DNA from: Butyriboletus loyo | Lineage: Eukaryota > Basidiomycota > Agaricomycetes > Boletales > Boletaceae | DNA length: 64,000 nucleotides | Assembly (NCBI GenBank): GCA_038093515.1 | Contig: JBBPSI010000034.1 | Coordinates: 105,440-169,439, forward strand | Direction: 5' to 3' | Shown here: positions 10,701 to 26,088 of the stretch, piece by piece | How the letters are laid out: each line of letters starts with the position of its first letter | How positions within the stretch are numbered: position 1 is the stretch's first letter | Program-made: the position numbers and the translations under genes | Notes under the pieces: generated by a model | The model's database searches: none | What the model saw: the letters and a program-made list of their open reading frames with translations, nothing else | Told to the model about the DNA's origin: nothing

Positions 10701-13700
10701 GTTTGTGAGTTTATACCTTGAACAGAATCCTCACAACGAAAACCAAGCTGCCATCTTTGTTAAATGTCTCGAGGCTATTTTTGATGCCTTCTACTTCCCT
10801 GAGCTAAATGAAGATGCCCAGAACTTCATCCGAGAGCTTTCAAATGCGATCTTTGCGATGGAGATGCGCAAGAATGCCACCAAGGAAATTGGTCTCAAGA
10901 GGTATCCTAGCTCCCTACTTGCATCTTATCTCGAGGCGTTGCCGCGGGTCCTTACACGCGAAAAGCAAGAAGAGGCGCGGCAGGGACAAGATTTGGTTGC
11001 CCTCATCATCAACGATCTAGTCACAATGGGCAGAGATCAAGCGGTTGCCCCTCCTGACATCGTTCCAATGCTCCATCAAATCGCCAGTCGTTTCAGTGCC
11101 ATTTGTTTGGATGATTCGTGGGTGCGGAAGAGTGCAGGATGCAGTGGCATCCGAATTCTAACCGCCACTCCAGAGTTCGGAGTGAAGTGGATCCAGGATC
11201 GCGAGGTAGACTTTGTTCGCACCCTTCTGCACATTTTAAAAGATCTCCCTTACGATCTTCCCCGCGACATTGGTGATGTGGTCGATGTCCTGAAGAGGGT
11301 TCTGCGGGTAGGAAGTGCCGGGGTTGAAGCACTCGCCGATGGCCCCATCGCTTCCCGACCCAAGCTGGTCCATCTCATTGGGATTTTCTTCTCGGAGCTA
11401 TCGAGCCCGAATCCCGTAGTTCGGCAGGCAGTGCAAACATGCATTGAGTTACTCGTCGAGCTCACCGGAAAATCCGCTCATGATCTCCTTCTTCCTCACC
11501 GAGATCGCATGCTCACCGCAATATACACGAAGCCACTGCGCGCGCTGTCGTTTCCCATCCAGATTGGCATGATCGACGCTGTGCGATTTTGCATAAACCT
11601 CGAACCACCACTTCCAGAGCTCAACGACGAGCTTCTCAGACTTTTGCACGAGACTCTTGCGTTGGCCGATGCAGATGACCTGAATATCGGACGAGTTAAC
11701 CTTCGCCAGGGCGGACTGGAAGTGATTAAGCTTCGGGTTGCTTGTATCAAGTTATTGACTGCATCCATGCCGATGACGGATTTCTTTGCCAAACAACATC
11801 AGACCCGGCAGAGGCAAGAATCAACTCTTTTTAGACTGGCTTGCTAATTGAAATGTTCACTGTAGGGTGACGAGCGTATACTTCAAGTCACTTTACTCGC
11901 CTTCGCAAGAAGTCAAGGAAGTAGCGCATGAAGGGCTTCGGATGGTGCTCACTCATCAGAGCCGCCTTCCGAAAGAACTTTTGCAAACTGGCTTGCGGCC
12001 CATCTTGATGAATCTTGCCGATCCAAAGCGACTTTCGGTTTCGGGGCTGGAGGGTCTGGCTCGTCTTTTGGAGTTACTCATCAACTACTTCAAGGTCGAG
12101 ATTGGTCATAAACTTCTCGATCACTTTCGTATCGTTGCAGATCCTCAAATGCTCCAGGCTTCATCTCGTCTCCCGCTTCCCGAAAATGAAGGCATCACCA
12201 AGCTCGTCCGGTTGGCAAACATTTTCCACCTTCTCCCCTCTGCTGCGAACATTTTTCTCGACAACCTCGTCAACGCCATTGTCCAGACGGAAGCACAAAT
12301 GCAGTTCTCTGGTAGGAGTCCCTTCTCTGAGCCTTTGGGAAAGTACCTCGATCGTTATCCTGGAGAGGCTCTTGACTTCTCCTTCCGCAATCTGCATCAC
12401 CCGCGCCACCTTAGGACATTTCGAAGCATTCTACTAGCCAAGCTTGCCCCCAACGTGGAGAGAGAGTTGGCGTCGAGGACGCAACTCCTGGTCGCCCATT
12501 GTTTCAAAAGTGGCGATCCAGCGTTGTTGTTGCCTGGTTTACACCTTCTGGACGACCTTGCAGAGCTGCAGCCAGGTTGGATGTCCGAAAGCAGTTATGC
12601 GATCGATGCTGTCATCGTGATCTGGAGATCAGAGTTATTGCAGCCTGAGCAAGCGGATGCCATGCTCCCAGAAGCTATCCATAGGCAATCCGTTACATTG
12701 TCGATTTTTCAAAAAGTGCTTGAGAAAATACCGAGGATCGACGTATTGTTCGAGATCGTTGCGGTCTACGCTCGCAATCTTCCTATGGATCTCACGCGGC
12801 TAACGCAGTTCCTCTACCGTCACGTTGCTCTGAATGAGGATTTGTTGTATCGCCGGAACGTCCTCACTCGGTTCCTCACGTGGTTCGAAGACCCGTCTGC
12901 ATCCTGGGGAACGAAGACTTTCTTCTTGCGATTCATCGTTACACCAACCATTCTTGTCCAGGCAGATAAGCCAAACAAAGACGGCCTGCTGGACACAGAT
13001 TTCATAAGTGCCGTTCATCGAACCATCTGGCAGCCCATGATCGATGATGCCATGTTTGTGGAGGCAGATGATATGTTCAAGATCGAGCTCTTGCATTTGA
13101 CCACGGTCCTCGTACATCGTTTTCCCGAGTTGTTGGAGGACGTTAAGAAGGACATCATCCGTTGCGCTTGGCATTACATCACTTCCGATGATGCAGTCGT
13201 TAAACAAACTGCATACCTTCTAGCTGCGCGTTTCTTTGAAGCATTCGATACACCACAGAAGTTCATCCTCCGCGCTTGGACCGGCTTGCTTCGTCCTCCG
13301 CACACTGAGGGGAAACTGCTTATCAAACAAGCCCTGGATATACTGGCTCCTGTGCTTCCCAGGTCTGGAGCAGACGACATAGGTTACCCTCAATGGGCAA
13401 AGACGACCCGAAGACTTCTCGCGGAAGAGGGCAATGGCTTTCAGCAGATCATCATGATCTATCAGCTCCTAGTTCGGCAGCCACATCTCTTCTACCCGGT
13501 TCGGGCTCTGTTCATCCCCCACATGGTCAATTCCTTGAATAAGTTGGGACTCTCCGGCACAGCGTCGGGGGAGTCCCGCATCTTGTCCATCGACATCTCA
13601 CAGGTCATTTTTGACTGGGAACAAAATCCCCAGAGCACCGAAACCCCGACAGTTGTGGCCCCATGGGTTACGCCCTTGTCTTTCCGAGAAAGTATCGTGA

Positions 13701-16700
13701 GCTTTCTTGTTCGCTTGGCGACCACTACGCTGGAGCCCCCAGTCAAGACTGTTCTTGTTCCTCGAGCGTTGGCCTTATTGCAACAAATGGTTGCATTGTC
13801 TGGTTGGTCCGACGTGACAGTGAAATTGAACTATTTCTCGAGGGCACTTGAACAGGTAGACTCTTCGCCACCATCATATCACTCTCACTCTGACACCTCC
13901 TGCAAGATTGATCTTGACTCGGAGCCACAACTCAACCAGGCCCTCAGCGCGGCGAAAGTCTTACAGGTTGTTGCTGCTGACAAGGATGACGACTGGTATA
14001 CTGCGAACGCCAGCATCCTTCAATCCCTCGTGCGCAAAGGCTTGGTAACAGATGAACCAGGACTTCATGATGCCCTACACCCTATTTTCGAGCGCTTGCT
14101 ACGTCTCTTCCCTCTCCCAGATAAGGATGAAAAGCAAGGCGAGATGTCCGAATTTCACAACTTTGTGTATTCGGCGATCGAAGACGGTCTAGCAAATACG
14201 AGCGTGCTGCGTGGCACCCTCCTCATGCTGAAATCAGTCGTGCAAGTCTCCTCTGAGCGCGTACAACCTTTCTCCGCATCCCTCTTGCGTCTCTTCACCA
14301 AGCTCGCCAAGGACCACGTTAACTCGGCACCAAATACAAGTGGCTTTGAGAACGGAGTTCGTCTTATCACGTCGATCATTGAGATATGCAAAGCTACCTT
14401 ACCGTATCTCGGCGACCAGCGCAAGGCCTTCTTGGGTGCATTCACGGCACTTGCGGAGAAGTCGAAGAGTCCATCACTTTGTCGGTACATGCTTGACGTT
14501 ATGCGGGAGTGGGCTTTGGCCAAAAATGAAGCCTACCCTACGATGAAAGACAAGTTGAACATCTTGCAAAAAATGGCAGGCTTCGAGTCGCGTGGGGAGT
14601 CACTATTTCACGACTATTTGGAGCTGATTTATGACATCTATACCGAGCCATCCTTACGAAGAAGTGATTTGACATCCCGACTAGAGCAGTGCTTCTTGCT
14701 TGGGAGTCGTGCACGAGACGTCAGCCTCCGGGAACGCTTTATGGACCTGCTGGATGCTAGTATTCCCCGCTCTCCTTCGAGTCGTCTTGCCTATATCCTT
14801 GCAGTCCAGAGTTGGGAGCCCCTCGCGGATCATAATTGGATCGCTGTCGCTCTGCACCTTCTTCTCGGCTCTGTAGATGCAGAAATACCCCTCATTCCAG
14901 AGAGAAAGTTCACACTCGAGCTTGGTGTGGGATATCTCACTGCTCGCCCCAAGGCTGCATCAATCATGCGCCCAACACAGCGTCTCGCATTTCTCGATCC
15001 ACTCATTGCTCACGACATGTGGATTTCCACGTTCTCGGCCGCCTGGAGGTGTCTTTCCAGGAGGGAGCAGGGTGATATGACCCTTCACATGATCAATCTC
15101 TTGGGCAAGGACTACCACATCAAACAGGCTGAGATGCGTCCAAACGTAATTCAAACTCTGCTCAGTGGCATCCTTGCTTGCAACCCCCCCATCATTCTAC
15201 CCCCTCACCTCGTGAAGTTCCTGTGCAAGACGTATGGTGCATGGCATGTTGGCCTTGAAATTCTCGAACACTTACCCGATCACGTACGGGACGACGACGC
15301 CATTCTACGCGACATCGTCTTCGATTCCTTGGCCGACCTCTACGCTGAGTTGGCAGAGGAAGATATGTTCTACGGTTTATGGCGTCGTCGCTGTCTTCAT
15401 CTCGAAACAAACATTGGTCTCGCGTATGAGCAGCACGGGATGTGGGATCAAGCAGAAAGCATATACGAGCTTGCCCAAACTAGGTCGAAGTCAGGTGCAA
15501 TCGCCTTTTCCGAAACAGAATATTTTCTCTGGGAGGACCACTGGATGCTTGCAGCCGAGAAGCTCCAACAGTGGGACACACTCCACGAGTTGGCCAGGAG
15601 CGAAGGCAATCAAGAGCTTATGCTCGAAAGCGCCTGGAGGATCAAAGACTGGACAGAACACAGGGAAACTCTGGAAGACCAGATCAATCAACTCCCTGAT
15701 ATCGCCACTCCCCGCAGGCGAGTGTTTGAGGCGTTCATTGCCCTCTTAAAGCTTCCAGCTGCTTTGGATAAAAATACGGAGTTCACCAAGATTCTCGAGG
15801 ATGCCATGCAGCTCTCCCTCCGTAAATGGATTGGACTGCCTCCCCAACTATCGATTGCCCATGTTCCCTTATTGCAACACTTCCAGCAGTTCGTGGAACT
15901 TCAAGAAGCTGTTCAAATTTTCGGTTCTCTCTCGACCACGACCGCGCAGAACTTGGAAAAGAAATCATCCGACTTGAAGATGGTCCTTCAAGCGTGGAGA
16001 GAACGACTACCTAACCTTCACGATGACATCAGTATCTGGAGTGATCTAGTGGCATGGCGGCAGAACGTCTTCAACGCGATCAACAAGGCTTATATCCCCC
16101 TCATTTCTACTAACAACCAGAACGGCAACGCGGCCTCCACTAATGTTAACACCTCCGGTTATCGAGGCTACCATGAAACTGCCTGGATCATCAACCGTTT
16201 TGCTCACGTCGCCAGAAAGCATGACTTGCTGGACGTGTGTTTCAGTTCCTTGAACAAGATTTACACACTCCCCAACATTGAAATATCCGAAGCCTTCCTT
16301 AAGCTCCGGGAGCAAGCGCGTTGCCACTACCAGAAACCAAATGACCTTCAAGCCGGTCTGGAAGTGATCAACAACACCAATCTGATGTACTTTTCCAATG
16401 CGCAAAAGGCAGAGTTCTTCACGTTAAAGGGAATGTTCCACGCAAGAAGTGGACGCTCCGATGACGCGAACCAGGCATTTGGGCAAGCCGTACAGATGGA
16501 CATGTCGCAAGCGAAGGCATGGGCGGAGTGGGGGCGTTATAACGATCGGATGTTCAAGGAGGTTCCTACCGATATGACATACGCTGCTAATGCTGTTAGC
16601 TGCTACCTCCAAGCTGCGGGGCAGTACAAGAATGGCAAAAGTCGACCGCTACTGACTCGGGTTCTTTGGCTTCTCAGCGTCGACGACGGGAACTTCACGA

Positions 16701-19261
16701 TCTCGCGCGCATTCGATACCTATAAAGGAGAGGCAGTATTTTGGTATTGGATATCGCTCATTCCTCAACTTTGTCTGTCCATCAATCAGCGAGAAGTGAA
16801 ACAAGCCCGCTACATCCTTCTCAATTTGGCCAAGTTATTCCCTCAAGCAAGTAATACCGATGTCTCAGCATTTTCCTGACTAATTCTCGTACAGGCACTG
16901 TTTTTCCCTCTGCGAACGACTAAAGAGGACATGGCCTTCGTCAAGAAGCAAGCGGCCGCAGCCGCAGCCGCTCGTGCCATGCAAGCGAACCAGACAGTCA
17001 CAGTCAATGGTATAAAACGTGCGGATAGTGACCTGGCCATGCAGGACGCGACTGCCGAAGTCGCTGGGGAGATTGTTAAACGGGAGAACCCCGCTGTCGA
17101 AGTCAATGGGAGCCAGCAGCCGCCTACTACTCATGTGGATGCCTCTAGCTCTAGCCCGGCGTCGTCGTTGCCTGGCCACCATTCAGCCACTGAAGTCCAA
17201 CCCGCCTATACTCTCCGACAAGGATGGGAGCATGTCGACGAGGTCGTACAAATACTCAAGACTGCTTTCCCACTCCTTATCCTGAGTATGGAGACTATGG
17301 TCGATCAGATACTCCAAAGATTCAAGGCGCCACCTGAAGAAGAGATCTACCGCTTAATAAGTATGCTCCTGCAAGATGCCATTCAGGTATGCGCTCTTTC
17401 CCCCCGTGCATCCTGTTCTGATCCTATCTAGAATTATGTGATGCGCATGACTACGCCTGAGGACGACGGACAACTTGCACCTCACACAATCAATAATTTA
17501 ACAAAGATGGCGGCTAACTTGTCCGGCCCTGCACGGGTGCGTGGTATCACGATTTCACATCCATGTTCCCTGACACGTATATCCGAGCAGAAGGAATACG
17601 AGGAAGATTTCTTGAAGAGCAAGCCAACGCATTACGAATACATCCGTCGACTCCAACGTTGGCGAGATCGGCAAGAGAAATATCTTGACTCAAGACCTCG
17701 CATTCAGTCTCTGGATCTTCTGAGTCACTACTTGACCGAATTCCAATATGGCAAATTCGACGACATCGAAGTTCCTGGACAATATACGGAGGTGAGCGGG
17801 TCGCATAACCCAAGTCTCAAAGAGTGCTTAATCACCCGTTCAGGACAAGGACAGCAACCAGAACTTCGTTCACATCCAGAGATTTGGTCCCAAGTTTGAG
17901 AACTGTCGATCCAACGGTTACTGCTGGAAGAGATTCACTATCCATGGTAGCGACCATTCAAGAACTTCGTTCTCCGTACAGCTTCCATCTGGGCGCCATT
18001 GTCGTCGCGAAGAGCGGGTGATGCAAGTGTTCCGCATATTCAATGGGTGTGTTCACTCTGTTATTCTATTAGAGCGCTGTCCTCAGAAACCTTTTGACAG
18101 GGCACTCGCGCGAAAGAAAGAGTCACGTAAACGCAACCTTAATTTCCACATACCAGCCGCCATATCCTGTAGCCCCAATTTGCGCTTGCTTCAGAATGAC
18201 TCGTCCTACGTGACACTGGGTGACATTTACGATCGCCACTGCGAAGAGACTGGCATTACACGCGAGGATCCTATTCTCGTCTCCGGAGAGAAGGCGAAGA
18301 GCGTCCTTTTAGAGTTTAAACAGGGGAACCAGAGAACTGTATGTATTCATTGAAATCACGCTTCCTCTGGGTCTCTTATCTCTCGTAGCCCGGTAAGGCA
18401 GAATACTTCAGTCTTCGGAAGGACATCATGGACGAAGTTGTGGCGAAACTCGTTCCGGACGATGTTCTTACCAAGGTTGGTTGTCTGTCAATCCACAGTC
18501 TTGTCGATTCTGATTTGACCCCTTGTAGTATATGCTCAATGTCATGAGTGACCCTGCGGACCTCTGGAAAATGCGCAAACAATTTGCACTGCAAATCGCT
18601 GCTACAAGTTTCATGACATACGTCTTTTGTCTCACGAGCAGGACGCCGTCCCGGTTCCACGTATCTCGTTCAACTGGCAGAATTGCCATGAGCGAGCTGC
18701 TTCCTGGTGTCGCTGGTCAAGCCCCCGTTTTTGCGTCAAATGACGCGGTACCCTTCCGGTTCACGCCAAACATGCAAAGATTCCTTGGGCCTCTCTTTAC
18801 CGAAGGTCTCCTTACATCTGGCATCATGGTCATCGGCCGCTGCCTCACGGAACCTGATGTAAGTGTACGCTTTAGGCTGGGTAACATCATGAATCGTTGA
18901 CCAGGAGGTTCAGTTTGGTTTGGAGCAACAACTTTGCTTGTTCGCCCGCGACGAAGTCATGACTTGGCTGCATGGTAGAGGCCAACCATGGACGTTTGAT
19001 ATCTCCTTCCGCACGAACTGTGCGGCTAACATCGACGGCGTTGTCAAACGTGCTGAAGTAATGGCATGCAAACTCGAGCGTGATCAGGTAAGAATGACAC
19101 CCGACTTGCAGATCCTTGCACCGGCTAACTGGCAGCAGATCGGTCTGGTATCGACACCCCCAACCGTACCGGCCGTACAGACGGTCACCAACCTCATATC
19201 AGCCGCTACGAATCCAATTCAACTCATGAGAATGTTGGAGATCTACCATCCTTGGTTCTGA
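7785..19261 (+). CDS. TRA1: TRA1, PIKK-family pseudokinase of SAGA and NuA4
   Basis: This huge activator-binding scaffold (TRRAP in animals) recruits the SAGA and NuA4 acetyltransferases. It starts 'MDNIPQLGTAADLELRAARI'. A long HEAT-repeat ring follows through two large exons, then the FAT domain ('YELAQTRSKSGAIAFSE', 'WAEWGRYNDRMF') to about 17.4 kb. The PI3K-like domain includes 'FVHIQRFGPKFENCR' and 'RNLNFHIPAAISCSPNLRL'. The catalytic loop and DFG positions are replaced (around 'TYVFCLTSRTPSRFH' and 'IAMSELLP'), as in all Tra1 proteins. The FATC tail is 'ATNPIQLMRMLEIYHPWF'. About 3,500 residues after removing a dozen or more introns. One intron (11814-11865) has a GC donor ('AG|GCAAGA'). 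The last intron (about 19088-19137) leaves an open frame and could be mistaken for coding sequence. Confidence 0.95.
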
Positions 19262-19395
19262 TCATTTTTCACATCTGTTTTGTTTTCTGCTTTTGTATGT
19301 TCTAGCATCAATGTCACTTGTATATCTATTCTCGACAAATAGACAGGCACCGGGTAAACGTCTCCAGCTGCCTCGTGCACACAGGAACAAGAGAC

Positions 19396-21201
19396 TTAGG
19401 AACGGGTGCTACGTATAAATCCTTCGGTTTGACGAAACGTGTTGATATGCACTTCACTCTCAGCCATCATCTGAGAGATATCTCGAGTCAGAGAGGAGAG
19501 CATTGTGGGCTCACATTCTTACCTCCTCGGCCATGCGGAATATATCACTTGATGGACGGTTGTACATCATGGCATTCGCAAACATGAGGTAAACGTCCCT
19601 CTGGAACTCGAGCGAATTCGAGATAATTCCATCTTTGACCCTCGCCTTGATAGTCTTGAGGTCCATTGGCCGCTTGATGATGTCGTGATAGTCTGGTGCT
19701 TCGGAGTTCTTGATAGGGTTGTGAAAAATATTACCGTTGCGATGTTGTGAGATCTGACTGTGAAGCATTCCGATTACGGTTTGAAAGCGCTTGTTAGGAA
19801 CGGCTGGTGGTGTTTGTTGATGGGAGGCGAGTTCACCGTTCGCTGTACTACGTGGTCGAGAAGGGCAGGCTGCAAATCATGAGCGAATGGATATGACAAA
19901 GCTAGCATCACGTACTTTGTTCGTCGACGTCTGTTGGTGTAGATTCATCCCGAGCTCTCTTCCTTTCTCGTAGATTTTCATCGAGGCTATCCGAGTCCGC
20001 GATCTTGCGTTTACCTTTCAAGAAGCGATGAGATCAAAAAGGACGCCAAGTATGATGAGGAAGGATGCATGCCTTCACGCTGCTGTGACTTTTCGTTGGC
20101 CTTGTCTTCAGGTTCCGGAAGAGCGTCGGATTCTTCGACATCCGTCGGGACAGTCTCAGGTGCCAATTTGTCTGCTTCTGGAACCTCGACTGACGTCATC
20201 TCCTCGGCGGTGATCTCGATAATATCCGTAGGTGTGGGTTCAAGGACGGCATCTTCTGTGGCAGGAACAGTTTCTGCGGTTTGGTCATCGATAGTTATAT
20301 CAAGTGGCGCTTCAGAAGGCGCCTGCTCTGTAACGTCGTCGACGGTATGAGGTTCGGTATCGTCTTCTTCAGGGTTCTGTTTCAAGGGTCCTTGATCGTC
20401 GGTGGAGACAAGATTACTAGTTGCACTCTGCTGTGGCTCCTGAGGATAAGCAAAAATAAAAATGGTGTCTGAATGAACGTGTACTGGTTATCTACACCAT
20501 GTTGCAGGCCTACCAACGCAGGTTCCGCGGGCGACTGAGAGTCTGCCACGTCATGGGGGATTACGTTGCTATTTCCAGCGAGTCTGGCCCTAATTTTATC
20601 GTCCCAAGCGCCGCTACGTATTTCGTCGATTTCCGCAACGATGGACCTGGTGCACGGCGTATAAATGAGAATGTATCAACACGAGATAAAGAGGATGACC
20701 TGCTTGAACCTGGCCTCTTCTGTGGCGATCAGGTCGCGTAAGTGAAGAAGGCGGGCAGAGTAGTGGCGTTGTGCGAGGGTTAAATTGTGAGGGGCTGTCG
20801 CCAGCGTCAGAGTGCATGTGGAAGTGGAGGGAAGGAGCCTTACCGTGGGGGATGTTATTCGCTTCCGAGCTGGTAGCAGATAAGCAGGACAGCGAGGTGG
20901 AGCTTTGTACGATGCTTCTTACCAGTCAAGCGAGGCTTCGTTCAAGAGACGGACGTAGATTTGATGACAGGACTAGATAATACACTGAGTAAACCATACA
21001 TGGCTCGTTGGGTATGAACGGGAGGCGAACTTGGGGGGAGAAGAAGGATTTCGGACGGGCGAGCGCAACATGGTTTGAGAGTACTTTGGATACAGACTGC
21101 CAGGCGTCTGCGCCGTGCTCATAGACGGCCTGTGCGAGGATGAGGCATTCGATGGTGGAGAGGGACGGGTCCTCGCTGTCCACGCCGCGTGCAGCCATCA
21201 T
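19396..21201 (-). CDS. BRD8/Bdc1-like bromodomain protein (NuA4/TIP60-type subunit)
   Basis: The N-terminus has a SANT-like helix ('STIECLILAQAVYEHGADAW') and 'SFFSPQSCHQIYVRLLNEA', the arrangement seen in BRD8 and fission yeast Bdc1. A coiled coil follows ('LAQRHYSARLLHLRDLI', 'RFKQIVAEIDEI'). The middle is acidic and Thr/Pro/Glu-rich (about 20.1-20.4 kb) with a basic 'KRKIADSDS' patch. The C-terminus is a bromodomain: 'FQTVIGMLHSQIS', 'HRNGNIFHNPI', 'PDYHDIIKRPMDLKTIK', and 'MFANAMMYNRPSSDIF', including the conserved Asn. The last exon ends 'HINTFRQTEGFIRSTRS' and TAA at 19396. The start is the ATG at 21201; the longer open frame begins at a TTG. It is convergent with TRA1 (about 134 bp apart). 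Its partner role in NuA4 is inferred from family. Confidence 0.8.
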
Positions 21202-21333
21202 CAACGTCGTCGCTGGCGATGAGAACAATTATTGCTGGTCAGACTGACCCAAGTCAATCCGGGGTTTTCCGGATCGTTCGTTGAGCCAATAAAGGAGAGC
21301 TGGACTTGTGTCGCAGTTACTCCCCTGCCCACC

Positions 21334-22815
<1,482 letters not shown>

Positions 22816-23158
22816 GGGTTATATTGTACACTACCATCCATTCCAATTTGTCGTGTAGATTCCCTGTCCCTTGATCTTAGTGATGTGCTTGATCTAATGG
22901 AGAGCAGTTGAAGTGACGCTTGAACCCATCCTTACCGCTATGTATATAGATTTTGTAGTTTCGGTTATGGCTCATAAGGACGTCCCTGACTCCCTGCTAA
23001 GCGTACGATTCACTTGAACAGCGCCCTCTGGAACTTGTTGCGCATTTGGTACAATTCTGAAATGACATCAAAGGTAATCTCGCCCGCGTTAGATGGGCTT
23101 TCTTTCGGTCACTACCAACACCTCCATTTTAACTAGTGTAATTTGAGGAAAGCTGACA
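22816..23158. other. Intergenic, PEP4 3' flank and DCAF promoter
   Basis: 343 bp between two plus-strand genes. I see no gene and no clear regulatory motif. Confidence 0.6.
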
Positions 23159-25402
23159 ATGGACGCCGATGAAGTCCCCTTGGCCGTGCCATGTCAGTCA
23201 ACTTTGCGTAGCTTTCCACATGGAATTGCCCCGCCGTCCACAGCGAGATTACAGGTCTGGAGGCGACAAACGACCAGTACTGTGTGGGCTCGGCGTCTCG
23301 ATAGAGTGAACGTCCTCGGCAGTGATGCTCATGGGCATACTGGGTGAGCATGCATGTTGTCACTACCGTAGGCTTTTTAACCCCTACTTTGTCTTACCGC
23401 TCCCCCAACTTAAAAAGATGCGTGAACGCCCTGAGCTGGTCACAAAACGGGGAACTTCTCATCAGTAGCGGGGATGATCAACAGTCAGTCTCTCAATCTT
23501 ATGATCACCGTCCATTCATTCATGACATCTTATGCATCAGGGTGCGGGTGTGGCGAATGGATCATTCCCCAGATATTCAGAACGAATATCCATTCGCTTG
23601 CCAGACTGTGATAGAGACGGGTCACAGCGCGAATGTATTCAATGCGCATATGCTACCCTCGTCTACAAGAATGTGAATAGTGTATCCTCCGCACAGAATC
23701 CCTATTAGTATGCTCATCCAACATTTCTTAGCGCAACCGTAGCGGGTGACACTCAAGTTCGCGTGTTTGACGTTGGCGAGTCAGTTGGCCGTTCTCCTTC
23801 AGGCAATGAAATGAGCTACTCCACCAGACAAGCATGCATCCGTATTATGCGTTGTCATTCCAGGAGGACCAAACGCATCATCACAGAAGACAGTCCCGAT
23901 TTCTTCCTGACGGTAGCCGAAGTCTGTATCCATGTCTCACGATTGTACCCACCCACTAAGTCATGTTTCAACACTAGGATGGGGAAGTCCGTCAACATGA
24001 CCTCCGAACCCCGCACTCTTGTGCCAGAGGTGGTTGCCCTGCCCCCCTGGTTAAGCTACCACATGAACTTTCGACGATTGCACTCTCCCCACTAACACCT
24101 TACCAGTTTGTGGTGGGCGGTGAATCGCCTTTCGTGAGTGTGGTCATTATGCCACAAACTAACAAGGCTGACGTGCGTGTTCTCGAGGCTCACCTTTTTG
24201 ATCGACGTCACGTAGGCCGTCATCTACAAGAAGAATGGGGGATGGCGCCCGATGTCGACGATGTGACGACATGTGTTCGACGTTTTTCTAGGTATTCTCG
24301 AGCGCCAGGAGAGGCGAAGGGATACGAACATATCACTGGCGCGCGAATGTCGGATTGCAATGGACATGAAGTGCGTTTGTGGAGAACAAAAAACAATTTT
24401 GTGCTGACGGCCTATCTTGGCAGCTTCTTTTGTGTGAGTGCTTCGCATGGTCGACTTGCTGTCGTCATGATGAACTCGCCCCAGCATTCAATTCGGATGC
24501 AGTGTACATGTACTCTACGCGAGATGAGCCAGGCGCAAGGTCAACAGACAGGACGTCGTCCATCCTGCCGCCAAATTCAGTCAGGGGTAAACAAAACGTG
24601 GCCGAATTGCCTTCGAAGACGCACAATATTGACAGTAGAGAGTATGAAGAAGCGCAGGGGATCCTCGAAAATCTCGAGGAAGACGAAGAGGCGGGAATGG
24701 ACGTTGACGATTTCTTTGGTGACAGTGAGGATAACGACGACGTGCTGCTGGACGGACCTGAGAGTGACGACGACGGGAGGATCGCGTCGACTACTGACAT
24801 GCATCCCGATGCTCCCGTGATCTATCCGCGCATGCGTTTCTCTGGACATTGCAATATTGAGACGGTCAAAGACGGTGAGTGCCCTTGGAAAGCTACCATG
24901 AGTGTGCGGTGGGTAATTGGCGGTTCATCTGCAGTGAACTTTTTGGGCCCTCGTGACGAATACGTCACCTCTGGCTCAGATGACGGTAACTTTTTCATAT
25001 GGAAGAAATCGACTGGCGAACTAGTCGACGTTTTGGAAGGAGATGGCAGTGTTGTGAATGTCATCGAGGGTCATCCTACTCTTCCGCTCGTGGCCGTCAG
25101 CGGTATCGATACAACGATCAAGGTGATCTTCTTCTAGACTTGTCGTGGCTATCTTATTGAACCTGTTGCCGCAGTTGTTTGCCCCTGCTCGCGGCCCAGC
25201 GGCGCATTCCCAATACCGAAATGCCACCTCGATCATGAAGCGAAATGCCCGTGCTTCGAGGAGAGGCGTCAACCACTCGGTTAATCTACAGCTTGCCCGT
25301 TTCATAATGCACCATCAGGACCGTGCATGGGAGTTACGAAGTACTGAGGACGTGGCATCGGCTGATTCTGAGACTCGACTTGCGCATTGTATAAACCAAT
25401 GA
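23159..25402 (+). CDS. DCAF6/8-WDTC1-type WD40 protein (putative CUL4-DDB1 receptor)
   Basis: WD40 proteins of this type are substrate receptors of CUL4-DDB1 ubiquitin ligases. The first exon encodes an Arg-rich helix, then 'HTGCVNALSWSQNGELLISSGDDQ' across an intron, as in DCAF6/8. Later blocks are 'TVAEDGEVRQHDLRTPH', containing a D-x-R box typical of DDB1 binders, 'FVVGGESPF', 'YLFDRRHVG', and 'NFLGPRDEYVTSGSDDGNFFIW'. The C-terminus reads 'VVNVIEGHPTLPLVAVSGIDTTIK'. An acidic insert (about 24.65-24.79 kb, 'ENLEEDEEAGMDVDDFFGD') interrupts the propeller, as in DCAF6. The start at 23159 is the first in-frame ATG. Receptor function is inferred; a WD40 protein outside CRL4 cannot be excluded. 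Confidence 0.75.
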
Positions 25403-26088
25403 GGCTGAAGGAATAGTGTATGATTTACGATGTGCTATCTTTCAATAGTAATCGTGGCGGGACAACGTTGCGGTCAACATGCAGCTCAGCTACTCAGATG
25501 GCAGCTGGGAATTTCTTATGATAAATGTTACGGGCTCACACTTTTCCAGTCAACAACTACCGCCATTTTGACACAGTTAGTTCATGTCTCTGGGCTGGGC
25601 ATTTCCGCCTCGCTAGGACCGGGTTTGATGTTGTGAAGGATCCGAGTCTGTCCACTTTGACACCCGCCACCACGTGAAAGGTCGCTGGCTTCCACACCAC
25701 GGCATACAACCAAGACCAGGCCAACGCTGCTCGCGACATAGAAAGGCTGATTCTGAGTACTGGTATGCTTGCAAGTCTTTGCTGAACTTCACTTGTCGTT
25801 GTTATGTAAGTCCCGTTGTGTTTCGTGGTTCTGTAAAACCATTCAAGTTGAAGGGCCTCCAAGCTGATCATCTTTCGTGCTCTTCCTCACCCTCCACCTC
25901 TCGTTCTCTCGCCGAAAGTGTCTGTGATTTGAACGTTTGTTTGCTGTTTGCCGCACAAGTCCACCGTCTCTGTCTTCGACCACAAGGGGGACCCTCTTTG
26001 GCTTGGCCAATACACTTTTTTAGCCTCACTCTTCGTCCCACACCCTTCCACACCGACTCGAAGCCAAGTCCACCACATCTACTTGCTT
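25403..26088. other. Intergenic, upstream of CTK1
   Basis: 686 bp without a gene I can support. Open frames here change phase without conserved content. The 3' half is pyrimidine-rich on the plus strand (many CTC/TCT runs around 25880-26060), typical of a fungal promoter or 5' UTR. Confidence 0.55.

Noticed and set aside
20898..21228. Longer BRD8-like start at 21228
   Set aside because: The codon is TTG, not ATG. The first real ATG in frame is at 21201.
24110..24820. 236-codon plus-strand frame within the DCAF gene
   Set aside because: It is an alternative frame of DCAF exons; the WD40 content is in the other frame at 24379-25137.
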